Assembly: GCF_018156225.1 (NCBI RefSeq) | Contig: NZ_JAGTAR010000019.1 | Span: forward strand, 50,859-114,858 | Direction: 5' to 3' | DNA: 64,000 nt | Origin: Carboxylicivirga sediminis | Lineage (GTDB): Bacteria; Bacteroidota; Bacteroidia; Bacteroidales; Marinilabiliaceae | Part shown: one piece after another, positions 25,516-32,846 of the stretch | Layout: the number at the start of each line of letters is the position of its first letter | Position numbering within the stretch: the stretch's first letter is position 1 | Made by a program: the position numbers and the translations under genes | The notes under the pieces: generated by a model | What the model was told of the DNA's origin: nothing | Databases searched by the model: none | What the model saw: the letters and a program-made list of their open reading frames with translations, nothing else

Positions 25516-26286
25516 ATGAATAGACTTAAAAAACTCTTTGAGAGCCAAGAAAATATCTGCTCGGTATACTATACAGCCGGCTACCCCACTGTAAATGACA
25601 CCATGCCAGTGCTGGAAGCCTTGCAGGAAGGAGGCGCTGACCTGGTGGAGATAGGTATGCCATTTTCAGACCCTTTGGCCGATGGCCCCACCATCCAGGC
25701 CAGCAGCGAGCAAGCATTGGACAACGGCATGAGCATTCAGTTGCTGTTTGAACAGTTAGAGACAATGCGCGAAAGCATTACGATACCTGTTGTATTAATG
25801 GGCTATTTTAATCCGGTATTTAAATTCGGTGTTGAGAAGTTCATTGGCAAATGTCAGGAAATTGGCGTGGATGGCGTCATCATCCCCGACCTGCCCTTCG
25901 ATGAATACCGTGAGCTATATGAAAACTTGTTCAATGAAGCGGGTATCGCCAATATCTTTCTGATTACACCGCAAACATCGGATGAGCGCATCCGTTTGAT
26001 TGATGCGCACAGCACAGGTTTTATTTATGTCGTATCATCGGCATCGGTCACCGGCGCCAAACAGAATGTGCAACAGAATCAAATAGACTATTTCAACCGC
26101 GTGAATAGCTTAGGCTTGCAGAGGCCTCGACTGATCGGCTTTGGTATTGGCAATCGTGACACCTTTGCAACAGCCTGCCAGCATGCAGCCGGAGCCATCA
26201 TCGGCAGTGCCTTCGTGAAACTACTCGGCGAACATGGGGCCGACAAACAACAGATTAAGGCATTTATTAACACGATTAAAAATTAA
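25516..26286 (+). CDS. trpA: Tryptophan synthase alpha subunit
   Basis: Cleaves indole-glycerol phosphate and channels indole to TrpB. 256 residues from the ATG at 25516-25518; the frame can be extended nine bases to a TTG, which I do not favour. Active-site residues are the Glu in LVEIGMPFSDPLADGP (near residue 48) and the Asp of the following PDLPFDE loop. Later motifs are YVVSSASVTGA and GFGIGNRD. It ends the tryptophan genes proper; a gene-less repeat array follows immediately. Confidence 0.97.
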   Translation: MNRLKKLFESQENICSVYYTAGYPTVNDTMPVLEALQEGGADLVEIGMPFSDPLADGPTIQASSEQALDNGMSIQLLFEQLETMRESITIPVVLMGYFNPVFKFGVEKFIGKCQEIGVDGVIIPDLPFDEYRELYENLFNEAGIANIFLITPQTSDERIRLIDAHSTGFIYVVSSASVTGAKQNVQQNQIDYFNRVNSLGLQRPRLIGFGIGNRDTFATACQHAAGAIIGSAFVKLLGEHGADKQQIKAFINTIKN

Positions 26287-26378
26287 AGTCAGGAGTCTGA
26301 AGTACAAAGTCCGTAAGACGTATAGATAAACACCTCGGTCTTCGGTCTGCTGACTACTGACTACTGACTACTGACTAA
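26287..26378. repeat. Gene-less AGTCNGNAG inverted array
   Basis: The left part (26288-26320) has words such as AGTCAGGAG and AGTCTGAAG. After a ~13-base centre, the right part (26333-26378) is CTCGGTCTTCGG, then tandem CTACTGACTACTGACTACTG, which inverted reads AGTCAGTAG. So the same 9-mer faces itself across a short centre with no gene. It lies between trpA and purU. Confidence 0.68.
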
Positions 26379-26390
26379 AATATCATTAGC

Positions 26391-27248
26391 ATGCAAAACA
26401 CCGCCATTATACGCATCCATTGTCCCGACCAGAGAGGGATTGTTGCCAACGTCACCGATTTTATTAACCGCCACAACGGAAACATCCTGTACCTCGATCA
26501 GCACACCGACCGGGCTGAGGAGCGTTTTTTTATGCGAGTGGAATGGGACCTCGATGGATTTGCTATTGCCCCTGAAAAGCTTCAGCAGACCTTTGAAGAA
26601 GCCATTGCCACGCCAATGCAAATGGTGTGGACATTGAACTTCTCATCGCAGATACCACGCATGGCTATCTTTGTTTCGAGGGCATCTCACTGTTTGTATG
26701 ATCTATTGGCACGCTACAGTGCAGGCGAACTGAATGTTGAGATACCGCTCATCATCAGTAACCACAAAGATTTGGAGCAGGTGGCTAATCAGTTTGACAT
26801 CCCTTATTTCCATTTATCACTCACCAAAGACAATAAACCCGAGGTAGAAGCTGAGCAAATTCGCTTGTGTAAAGAGTACAAGGTGGACTTCATCGTGCTG
26901 GCGCGTTACATGCAGATTCTGTCATCGGAGTTCAATGCGCTTTACCCAAATCGGATCATCAACATTCACCATTCTTTCCTGCCGGCTTTTGCGGGGGCAA
27001 AGCCCTACCATGCAGCACACTCACGAGGCGTGAAGCTGATTGGTGCCACCGGGCACTATGTCACTTCAGATTTGGATGCCGGGCCAATTATCGAGCAGGA
27101 TGTGATAAAAATATCGCACCACGATACGGTTCAGAGCCTTGTACAAAAAGGAAAAGATGTGGAAAAGATGGTGCTGTCGCGTGCTGTTCAGGCACATATC
27201 GACCGCAAGACATTGGTATATAAAAATAAAACCATCATATTCGCCTAA
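26391..27248 (+). CDS. purU: Formyltetrahydrofolate deformylase
   Basis: Hydrolyses 10-formyl-THF to formate and THF, supplying formate for purine synthesis or balancing folate pools. 285 residues: an N-terminal ACT domain (IIRIHCPDQRGIVANVTDFI, residues ~5-24) and a C-terminal formyltransferase fold. The catalytic Asn-His-Asp set is visible in INIHHSFLPAFAGAKPYHAA and TSDLDAGPIIEQD. The ACT domain separates it from PurN. It sits between tryptophan and histidine genes on the same strand. Histidine synthesis yields AICAR, whose formylation uses 10-formyl-THF, so a link is conceivable but only inferred. Confidence 0.95.
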   Translation: MQNTAIIRIHCPDQRGIVANVTDFINRHNGNILYLDQHTDRAEERFFMRVEWDLDGFAIAPEKLQQTFEEAIATPMQMVWTLNFSSQIPRMAIFVSRASHCLYDLLARYSAGELNVEIPLIISNHKDLEQVANQFDIPYFHLSLTKDNKPEVEAEQIRLCKEYKVDFIVLARYMQILSSEFNALYPNRIINIHHSFLPAFAGAKPYHAAHSRGVKLIGATGHYVTSDLDAGPIIEQDVIKISHHDTVQSLVQKGKDVEKMVLSRAVQAHIDRKTLVYKNKTIIFA

Positions 27249-27276
27249 CTAATTTTTACAAACAAAAATGATACCC

Positions 27277-27795
27277 ATGAAACAGTTAATAACACTAGTG
27301 GCAGTTGCTTTATTAACCATTAACAGCTTTGCTCAAAAGGCTGATGACCGCGGATATTTAGTTAAGGTTGGCGATATGGCTCCCGACTTTGAAATGACCT
27401 TAACTGATGGTTCAAGTGTAAAATTATCAGACCTGCGCGGGCACGTAGTTATGCTACAGTTTACGGCCAGTTGGTGTGGAGTGTGCCGCAAAGAAATGCC
27501 ACACATCGAAAAAGAAATATGGCAGGCCTATAAAGACAAAGGATTAAAGGTATTTGGCGTTGACAGAGACGAACCAAAAGCAAAAGCCCTTGAGATGATT
27601 GAAGCGACAGGTATCAGCTACCCAATGGGTCTTGATGATAATGCCAACATCTTTGGATTGTATGCGGATAAGAAAGCCGGTGTAACCCGCAACGTGCTGA
27701 TTGATAAAGAAGGTAAAATCATATTCCTGACTCGCTTATTTAATGAAGAGGAGTTTGCCGCATTAGTTAAGAAGATTGGGGAGGAAGTGAAATAA
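27277..27795 (+). CDS. Periplasmic TlpA-like thiol-disulfide redoxin
   Basis: 172 residues from the second ATG (27277), which gives a clean signal peptide ending NSFAQ near residue 20; the first ATG at 27268 adds three residues. The redoxin domain has GDMAPDFEMTLTDGSSVKLSDLRG and the active-site pair C67-x-x-C70 in ASWCGVC, followed by the cis-Pro region around GVTRNVLID. It would act in the periplasm on disulfides or peroxides. Its TAA stop shares bases with the left inverted repeat of the following element, showing that element abuts the gene exactly. Confidence 0.85.
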   Translation: MKQLITLVAVALLTINSFAQKADDRGYLVKVGDMAPDFEMTLTDGSSVKLSDLRGHVVMLQFTASWCGVCRKEMPHIEKEIWQAYKDKGLKVFGVDRDEPKAKALEMIEATGISYPMGLDDNANIFGLYADKKAGVTRNVLIDKEGKIIFLTRLFNEEEFAALVKKIGEEVK

Positions 27796-28265
27796 GTCCG
27801 AAGCTCAAAGTCCGAGGCCCGAAGTAAACACAACCATAAATAACCAACAATGAAAACATTCAGAGAACTTCTCGTATGGCAAAAGTCAATGGATTTTGTA
27901 ACTGAAGCATACAATGCAACATCAGGCTTTCCTGATGATGAGAAATTTGGCTTAACCAATCAGCTAAGACGAGCCTCCGTTTCTATTCCTTCTAACATTG
28001 CCGAAGGCTTTGGTAGAAAATCAGATGGCGACTTTTCCAGATTTCTGGCCATTGCATTAGGTTCCAATTACGAGGTACAGACACAATTGGAGATTGCAAC
28101 AAATGTGGGCTTTTTATCATCAGATGAACTAAACAAATTAATAGCTCAATTAGAAGAAATTGAACGAATGATTAAAGGTCTAAAATCTAAACTATAACAA
28201 CATGAATATAAGTTCGAAAAACTCTGACACTTTTTCTTCGGACTCCGGACTTCGAGCATCGGACT
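27795..28265. mobile_element. Four-helix-bundle unit 1 with 30-bp inverted termini
   Basis: The 30 bases at 27795-27824 (beginning AGTCCGAAGCTCAAAGTCCG) match the inverse complement of 28236-28265 at 25 of 30 positions by my alignment. Between them lies one gene, the four-helix-bundle protein, 25 bases inside the left terminus. The right terminus lies within the hisH reading frame. No target duplication or transposase is evident, so mobility, probably in trans, is inferred from the terminal symmetry and the sister unit at 29.7 kb. Confidence 0.6.
27850..28197 (+). CDS. Four-helix-bundle protein (S23/TIGR02436-type), copy 1
   Basis: 115 residues of the family first seen as the protein encoded by 23S rRNA intervening sequences and related to the Avd accessory protein of diversity-generating retroelements. 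Family marks are the FRELLVWQKSMDFV start and QLRRASVSIPSNIAEGFGR, followed by the long helical DFSRFLAIALGSNYEVQTQLEIA. Known members are small, basic, pentameric helical barrels that bind nucleic acid; no catalytic residues are known. Here it is not in rRNA but inside the trp-his cluster within an inverted-repeat unit. Its stop lies 4 bases before the present hisH start. The first 15 residues are identical to copy 2. Confidence 0.9.
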   Translation: MKTFRELLVWQKSMDFVTEAYNATSGFPDDEKFGLTNQLRRASVSIPSNIAEGFGRKSDGDFSRFLAIALGSNYEVQTQLEIATNVGFLSSDELNKLIAQLEEIERMIKGLKSKL

Positions 28266-28867
28266 CTCAAAAAATCGTTATCATCAAATACAACGCCGGC
28301 AATATTCGTTCGGTTAATAATGCCTTGCTGAGATTAGGTTACGAAGCAGAGATTACTGCTGATCCAGCCCTAATTCAACAAGCTGACAAAGTCATATTTC
28401 CAGGAGTTGGCGAGGCCAGCACCACCATGGCATACCTGCGAAAAACAGGACTCAATAAAGTGATTGTTAACCTGAAACAGCCCGTTTTGGGTATCTGCCT
28501 GGGTATGCAGCTCATGTGCAGCCATTCTGAGGAAGGTCATGTCGACTGCTTAAATATTTTCGATGAAAAAGTAAGAAAATTCCAGCTGCCAGAAAGCAAC
28601 ATGGAAAACATTAAAATCCCACACATGGGGTGGAACCAGATTACCGATGTGAAAACACCGCTTTTTGATGCATCACTGGAAGGTGAGTACGTCTATTTTG
28701 TACACAGCTACTATGTAGCTCTGGGTGAAGATACGGCGGCCACAACCAATTACATTCTACCTTATAGCTCTGCTTTGCAAAAGGACAATTTCTACGCCAC
28801 TCAGTTTCATCCTGAAAAAAGTGGTTCAGTAGGCGAACGCATTTTAGCTAACTTTTTAAGATTATAA
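28202..28867 (+). CDS. hisH: Imidazole-glycerol-phosphate synthase, amidotransferase subunit
   Basis: Glutaminase partner of HisF, supplying ammonia to make IGP and AICAR. 221 residues against a usual ~195-200. The conserved start of the family corresponds to KIVIIKYNAGN at residue 24; the first 23 residues (rich in Ser and Asp, including SSDSGLRASDS) are extra and are encoded largely by the right terminus of the upstream repeat unit. No other in-frame Met lies between. The catalytic Cys is in LGICLGMQLM and the His-Glu in FHPEKSG. The gene seems intact and functional despite the grafted N-terminus. Confidence 0.95.
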   Translation: MNISSKNSDTFSSDSGLRASDSQKIVIIKYNAGNIRSVNNALLRLGYEAEITADPALIQQADKVIFPGVGEASTTMAYLRKTGLNKVIVNLKQPVLGICLGMQLMCSHSEEGHVDCLNIFDEKVRKFQLPESNMENIKIPHMGWNQITDVKTPLFDASLEGEYVYFVHSYYVALGEDTAATTNYILPYSSALQKDNFYATQFHPEKSGSVGERILANFLRL

Positions 28868-28946
28868 TACTATTAACCATCCTGTGAGCTTGCGAACAGG
28901 AGAGCTGACGGCCATAGGCTAGCAGCTAACAGCTTTTTAAAAAAAA
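28868..28946. repeat. AGCT-word array, hisH-hisA spacer
   Basis: The spacer includes GAGCTGACGGCC and TAGGCTAGCAGCTAACAGCT (about 28890-28937), the same word family as in the hisD-hisC and trpG-trpD spacers. No ORF. Confidence 0.5.
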
Positions 28947-29675
28947 ATGAATAAAATAGACATCATACCAGCCATTGACATTATTGATGGTAAGTGTGTG
29001 CGACTTAGTCAGGGTGATTACAACAGTAAAAAAGTATATAACGAAGATCCACTTGAAGTAGCCAAAGAATTTGAAGACCATGGCATTAAACGGCTTCATC
29101 TGGTGGATCTGGACGGTGCTAAAGCCGGACGAATCATCAACTACAAAGTGCTTGAACGCATCGCTGGCAAAACCAATCTAATCATTGACTTTGGCGGTGG
29201 TTTAAAACGTTCTCAAGATTTGCATATTGCATTTGAATCAGGTGCGCAGATGGTCACAGGTGGCTCCATCGCAGTTAAGAATTCTGAGGAATTCGAAAGC
29301 TGGATAGAACAATATGGTTCTGAGAAAATCATACTGGGAGCAGATGCCAAAGACAATAAAATTGCTGTAACCGGCTGGCTTGAAGAAACCGACCAGAAGT
29401 TGATCCCTTTTATCAAAGGTTACACTGAAAAGGGCATACAGAAAGTGATTTGTACGGATATCAGCAAAGATGGAATGTTGCAGGGACCTGCCATTGAATT
29501 ATATCAGGAGATACTTGGTAAACTTCCGGAATTATACCTTGTAGCCAGTGGTGGAGTGAGTGGGATTAAGGATATTGAGAAACTGGCGGAAGCCAACATC
29601 CCTGCTGTCATTTTCGGTAAAGCAATTTATGAAGGAAAGATTCAGCTTAAGGAGCTGGGGCGATTCTTAATATAG
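28947..29675 (+). CDS. hisA: ProFAR isomerase
   Basis: Amadori isomerase converting ProFAR to PRFAR in histidine synthesis. 242 residues, half-barrel repeat TIM fold. [20 protein letters not shown] holds the N-terminal catalytic Asp, and the second half repeats the phosphate-binding pattern in [16 protein letters not shown] with the second Asp. FGGGLKR and ASGGVSG are the phosphate loops. A lone histidine version, not a HisA/TrpF dual enzyme, because trpF is separate. A second four-helix-bundle unit starts directly after its stop. Confidence 0.96.
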   Translation: MNKIDIIPAIDIIDGKCVRLSQGDYNSKKVYNEDPLEVAKEFEDHGIKRLHLVDLDGAKAGRIINYKVLERIAGKTNLIIDFGGGLKRSQDLHIAFESGAQMVTGGSIAVKNSEEFESWIEQYGSEKIILGADAKDNKIAVTGWLEETDQKLIPFIKGYTEKGIQKVICTDISKDGMLQGPAIELYQEILGKLPELYLVASGGVSGIKDIEKLAEANIPAVIFGKAIYEGKIQLKELGRFLI

Positions 29676-30134
29676 TTAGTAGAAAGTAGCTGAAAGTCAG
29701 TAGTTATAACCCTAAGCAGATACAAATATGAAAACATTTAGAGAATTATTAGTTTGGCAGAAATCAATGGACTTATCGGTTGAGATCTATAACCTGACCA
29801 ACTCTTTTCCCAAATCAGAAGAGTATGGACTGTCGTCTCAAGTAAGAAGAAGTTCCGTTTCCGTTCCTTCAAATATTGCTGAAGGATATGGACGAAATCA
29901 CACCAAGGATTTTGCACGATTTCTTCAGATAGCACAAGGATCAGTTTATGAATGTCAGACTCAACTTGAAATTGCTTATCGTGTTAACTACTTGATAAAA
30001 GATGATTTCGACAGTATAGATGCAAGATTCACAGAACTTGCAAAAATGTTATCCTCTCTAATACTTAAAGTAAAAGAGTCTGCCAGCAGGTAATCAACCA
30101 TCTACTGACTACTGACTACTGACTGCTGACTAAT
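29676..30134. mobile_element. Four-helix-bundle unit 2 with inverted word-array termini
   Basis: The left array (29676-29707) ends GAAAGTCAGTAG. The right array (30101-30134) is tandem CTACTGACTACTGACTACTG; inverted it reads AGTCAGTAG repeated. The exact 9-mer AGTCAGTAG is shared by both ends, and TTAGT marks both outer edges. One gene is enclosed. Size (~459 bp) and layout match unit 1, but the word differs (AGTCAGTAG instead of AGTCCGAAG). Mobility is inferred. Confidence 0.55.
29728..30093 (+). CDS. Four-helix-bundle protein (S23/TIGR02436-type), copy 2
   Basis: 121 residues, the same family as the 27.85-kb gene: identical MKTFRELLVWQKSMD start, then QVRRSSVSVPSNIAEGYGR and DFARFLQIAQGSVYECQTQLEIA. 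The two copies differ throughout the middle and C-terminus, so this is not a recent exact duplication. It separates hisA from hisF. The family has no known enzymatic activity; binding to its own flanking repeats is an attractive but untested idea. Confidence 0.9.
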   Translation: MKTFRELLVWQKSMDLSVEIYNLTNSFPKSEEYGLSSQVRRSSVSVPSNIAEGYGRNHTKDFARFLQIAQGSVYECQTQLEIAYRVNYLIKDDFDSIDARFTELAKMLSSLILKVKESASR

Positions 30135-30156
30135 AAAACTAATTAACTTAAAAACC

Positions 30157-30915
30157 ATGCTAGCAAAACGAATAATACCATGCCTCGATATTAAAAATGG
30201 CCAAACGGTTAAAGGGGTAAAGTTTGTTGAAATAAAAGAAGTGGGCGACCCAGTTGAGTTGGGAGCATTATATGCCGAGCAGGGAGCCGACGAATTGGTG
30301 TTTCTGGATATTACAGCCAGTCATGAAGGACGCAAAACCTTTGTGGATCTAGTTAAGCGCATTGCCCGAAACATTAACATACCTTTTACAGTTGGTGGTG
30401 GCATTAGTGAACTAGGTGACGCCGACGCCTTATTGAATGCCGGTGCTGATAAGATTTCTGTTAACTCATCAGCAGTTCGTAATCCCCAATTGATAAATGA
30501 ATTGGCCCAGAACTTCGGCAGCCAGTTTGTGGTAGCCGCCATCGATGCCAAGCACCAGCAAGGCGACGATTGGGTAGTCACAGTCAATGGAGGACGTATC
30601 CCGACAGACAAGAGGCTTTTTTCATGGGCCAGAGAGTGTGAAGAGCGTGGTGCCGGGGAGATACTTTTCACCAGCATGGATCACGATGGTGTGAAGCAGG
30701 GCTTTGCCAATAAGGCATTGGCTAAATTGAGTGACAGCCTTAATATTCCAATAATAGCGTCAGGTGGAGCAGGCAAGATGGAGCACTTTAAAGATGTATT
30801 CACGATAGGTAAAGCCGATGCTGGATTGGCCGCAAGTATATTTCACTTTAAAGAGATTGGTATACGGGAACTGAAAAAGTATCTGAATAATGAACAAATT
30901 CCAATAAGATTATAA
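30157..30915 (+). CDS. hisF: Imidazole-glycerol-phosphate synthase, cyclase subunit
   Basis: TIM-barrel cyclase that uses HisH-derived ammonia to convert PRFAR to IGP and AICAR. 252 residues. [19 protein letters not shown] gives the N-terminal catalytic Asp, [14 protein letters not shown] and [10 protein letters not shown] form phosphate and substrate sites, and [12 protein letters not shown] holds the second Asp. [13 protein letters not shown] is the last phosphate loop. It lies 19 bases before hisIE. Its complex partner hisH is 1.3 kb upstream, separated by hisA and a repeat unit. Confidence 0.97.
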   Translation: MLAKRIIPCLDIKNGQTVKGVKFVEIKEVGDPVELGALYAEQGADELVFLDITASHEGRKTFVDLVKRIARNINIPFTVGGGISELGDADALLNAGADKISVNSSAVRNPQLINELAQNFGSQFVVAAIDAKHQQGDDWVVTVNGGRIPTDKRLFSWARECEERGAGEILFTSMDHDGVKQGFANKALAKLSDSLNIPIIASGGAGKMEHFKDVFTIGKADAGLAASIFHFKEIGIRELKKYLNNEQIPIRL

Positions 30916-30934
30916 TAACCATAAAAATACCATA

Positions 30935-31534
30935 ATGACAATAAACTTCGATAAACTCAACAATGGCCTCGTACCTGCCATTATTCAGGATAACACCAGC
31001 AACAAGGTGCTGATGCTGGGCTTTATGAACGAAGAGGCCTATGAAAAGACAAAAGCCGAACGCAAAGTCACGTTCTATTCACGCACCAAAGAGCGCCTTT
31101 GGACCAAGGGCGAAGAGTCAGGTAACTTCCTGAATGTTGTATCAATGGCTATCGATTGCGATAACGATACCTTGCTGATTAAGGTAGATCCTGTTGGCCC
31201 TGTTTGTCATAAAGGAACTGATACCTGTTGGGGAGAAGAGAATACCAGTGAGGACATCCTGTTTTTAAAAACCTTACAGGATTTTATCGACAAGCGAAAA
31301 GAAGAAATGCCTGAGAATTCCTACACCACTAAATTATTCACTAAAGGTGTGAGAACAATTACTCAAAAGGTAGGTGAGGAAGCTATTGAAACAGTTATTG
31401 GTGCAATGGCCAATGATGATGAAAACTTTTTGTATGAAGGGGCCGATTTGCTTTACCATCTGATTGTGCTTTTAACCCACAAAGGCTACCGTATTGAGGA
31501 TTTGGCCCGCGAACTAAAAAGCCGACATAAATGA
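30935..31534 (+). CDS. hisIE: Bifunctional PRA-CH / PRA-PH enzyme
   Basis: Carries out the second and third histidine steps. 199 residues: the N-terminal HisI cyclohydrolase (TFYSRTKERLWTKGEESGN, then the zinc-binding AIDCDNDTLL and CHKGTDTCWGEE Cys residues) is fused to C-terminal HisE pyrophosphohydrolase (about residues 110-199, with EEAIETVIGAM and the GADLLYHLIVLL helix). This fusion is normal in Bacteroidota. It ends the trp-his run, and a terminator follows within 10 bases of the stop. Confidence 0.97.
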   Translation: MTINFDKLNNGLVPAIIQDNTSNKVLMLGFMNEEAYEKTKAERKVTFYSRTKERLWTKGEESGNFLNVVSMAIDCDNDTLLIKVDPVGPVCHKGTDTCWGEENTSEDILFLKTLQDFIDKRKEEMPENSYTTKLFTKGVRTITQKVGEEAIETVIGAMANDDENFLYEGADLLYHLIVLLTHKGYRIEDLARELKSRHK

Positions 31535-31542
31535 TAAAAGAC

Positions 31543-31593
31543 AAAAGGCTCGTGGCTTATTGACAAGGTTATAAATAAGCTAAGAGCCTTTTT
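31543..31593 (+). terminator. Terminator of the trp-his cluster
   Basis: AAAAGGCTC at 31543-31551 pairs with GAGCCTTTT at 31584-31592. Inside, GCTTATT and AATAAGC form an inner stem. A T-run follows. Confidence 0.85.
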
Positions 31594-31606
31594 GTATTTT
31601 TGTGGC

Positions 31607-32146
31607 ATGAATACAGAAGCTATCATCAACAAATATTACACCCCAAACTCGCCACTGTGGGTGACCTTAACTGAACACAGTAAAGCCGTTAGGGATAAAG
31701 CACTCAACGTTGTCTCCAACCACCCTGAATTGGAAGCGGATACGCAATTTGTGGCTGAAGCTGCCATGTTACACGACATTGGCATCTACCTCACCAATGC
31801 TCCTGATTTAAACTGCTATGGCACATTTCCATACATCTGCCATGGTTACCTTGGGCACGACCTGCTTAAAAGAGAAGGCTATCCGAGGCATGCACTCGTA
31901 TGCGAACGACATACAGGAACCGGATTATCTGTTGATGACATCATAAAACAGAAATTACCTGTCCCACATCGCAACATGCAACCCATAAGTATTGAAGAAC
32001 AGATTATCTGCTTCGCCGATAAATTCTATAGCAAAAGCCGCTCATTAAGAGAAGCTAAAAGCACTATTAAGATTATTAAATCGATGCGCAAGCATGGTGA
32101 ACACCAGGTAAAGCAATTTGAGATATGGTGCGAAATGTTTTTATAG
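31607..32146 (+). CDS. HD-domain phosphohydrolase
   Basis: 179 residues from ATG 31607 (MNTEAIINKYY). The HD superfamily ligands are visible as the first His in TEHSKAV, the HD pair in AAMLHDIGIY and further His/Asp residues (ICHGYLGHDLLKREG, VCERHTGTG, CFADKFYSKS). Such proteins hydrolyse phosphate esters of nucleotides or related compounds; the substrate is unknown. A TATTTTTG -7-like box lies at 31595-31602, only 4 bases before the ATG, with no convincing -33 box. So it may have a very short leader, or be read from the upstream operon past the terminator. Confidence 0.82.
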   Translation: MNTEAIINKYYTPNSPLWVTLTEHSKAVRDKALNVVSNHPELEADTQFVAEAAMLHDIGIYLTNAPDLNCYGTFPYICHGYLGHDLLKREGYPRHALVCERHTGTGLSVDDIIKQKLPVPHRNMQPISIEEQIICFADKFYSKSRSLREAKSTIKIIKSMRKHGEHQVKQFEIWCEMFL

Positions 32147-32148
32147 TA

Positions 32149-32481
32149 TCAGGAGATAAACCTGAAATTCTCCTGAAACCAATCACCAATAAAAGGCACC
32201 TTCGTAAAACGGCCTTGGATAGCACCAATTAGGCCTATTAACCACACAACTAAAACGACTAATCCAACTGCATTTCCCAGCCAGGACAGGCCAATAGTTG
32301 CCAACATTATTTTAGCTAAAGAGGCGATAAAGAAGAGGATAAGCGTTCCAAATGATTGGCGCAGATGAAACAAACCTAATTCACTTTTAGGATTCTCATT
32401 TTGTCGAAGTATTAATGCGATAACCCATCCAACAATGGTGATGTAGCTAACGGTTGAAATCAGGCGGCTTTGGTCATTCAT
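32149..32481 (-). CDS. DUF4870/Tic20-like membrane protein
   Basis: 110 residues with three to four hydrophobic segments (about residues 8-25, 46-66 and 68-90). The segment ELGLFHLRQSFGT matches the F-H-x-x-Q-S-x pattern of small DUF4870 or Tic20-like proteins of Bacteroidota. Function is unknown. Its stop codon is 2 bases from the convergent HD gene. A hairpin (TCAGGAGA 32149-32156 with TCTCCTGA 32169-32176) overlaps the shared ends and may terminate one or both. Confidence 0.65.
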   Translation of the reverse strand: MNDQSRLISTVSYITIVGWVIALILRQNENPKSELGLFHLRQSFGTLILFFIASLAKIMLATIGLSWLGNAVGLVVLVVWLIGLIGAIQGRFTKVPFIGDWFQENFRFIS

Positions 32482-32714
32482 TTGATAAGTCTTTAATTTT
32501 CTGCCGCCAAAATACTACTTTTTATAATATTTCCGACCCATACATCTTGCACATATCAATGATTCTAAGCATCTTTGTGTCATTATGATGACAATGAGCT
32601 ACATATCCAAATATCCGACCTATAGCATCTGCTATAACTTCTAAGCAAGGTCAACTCATTGTATCCATTCATTTCATTTATTATTTAATCAAATTAACTA
32701 AGGAGGATTTTACC

Positions 32715-32846
32715 ATGATGACACCAGCTGTTTATCCTGTATCCGTGCGCGTGTGCACATCTGTTTTTGCTTGTACAAATAATTTCAAGCACCTGACACT
32801 TCATTCAAAATTTAAGTTAAAACAGAAATTAAAACGTGATGACTAA
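32715..32846 (+). CDS. 43-residue small ORF with strong RBS, overlapping the MATE gene
   Basis: ATG at 32715 to TAA at 32844-32846 gives a 43-residue peptide (M-M-T-P-A-V-Y-P-V-S start, two Cys in VCTSVFACTNNF, basic KLKQKLKRDD end). A full AGGAGG at 32701-32706 lies 8 bases upstream, a rare feature in this window. Its last codons overlap the MATE start codon (ATG 32839-32841) in another frame, so translation of the two is likely coupled. I do not recognise the peptide; a regulatory upstream ORF is the simplest reading. The rest of the 32482-32714 spacer shows no gene. Confidence 0.5.
   Translation: MMTPAVYPVSVRVCTSVFACTNNFKHLTLHSKFKLKQKLKRDD

Noticed and set aside
27850..30093. Part of a diversity-generating retroelement (Avd-like proteins)
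   Set aside because: No reverse transcriptase, template repeat or variable-repeat target gene is nearby; the proteins fit the stand-alone S23/TIGR02436 type.
31595..31602. Promoter for the HD-domain gene from the TATTTTTG box
   Set aside because: The -7 box matches, but no TTTG element lies at the expected distance and it overlaps the terminator's T-run, so it is mentioned only with the gene.
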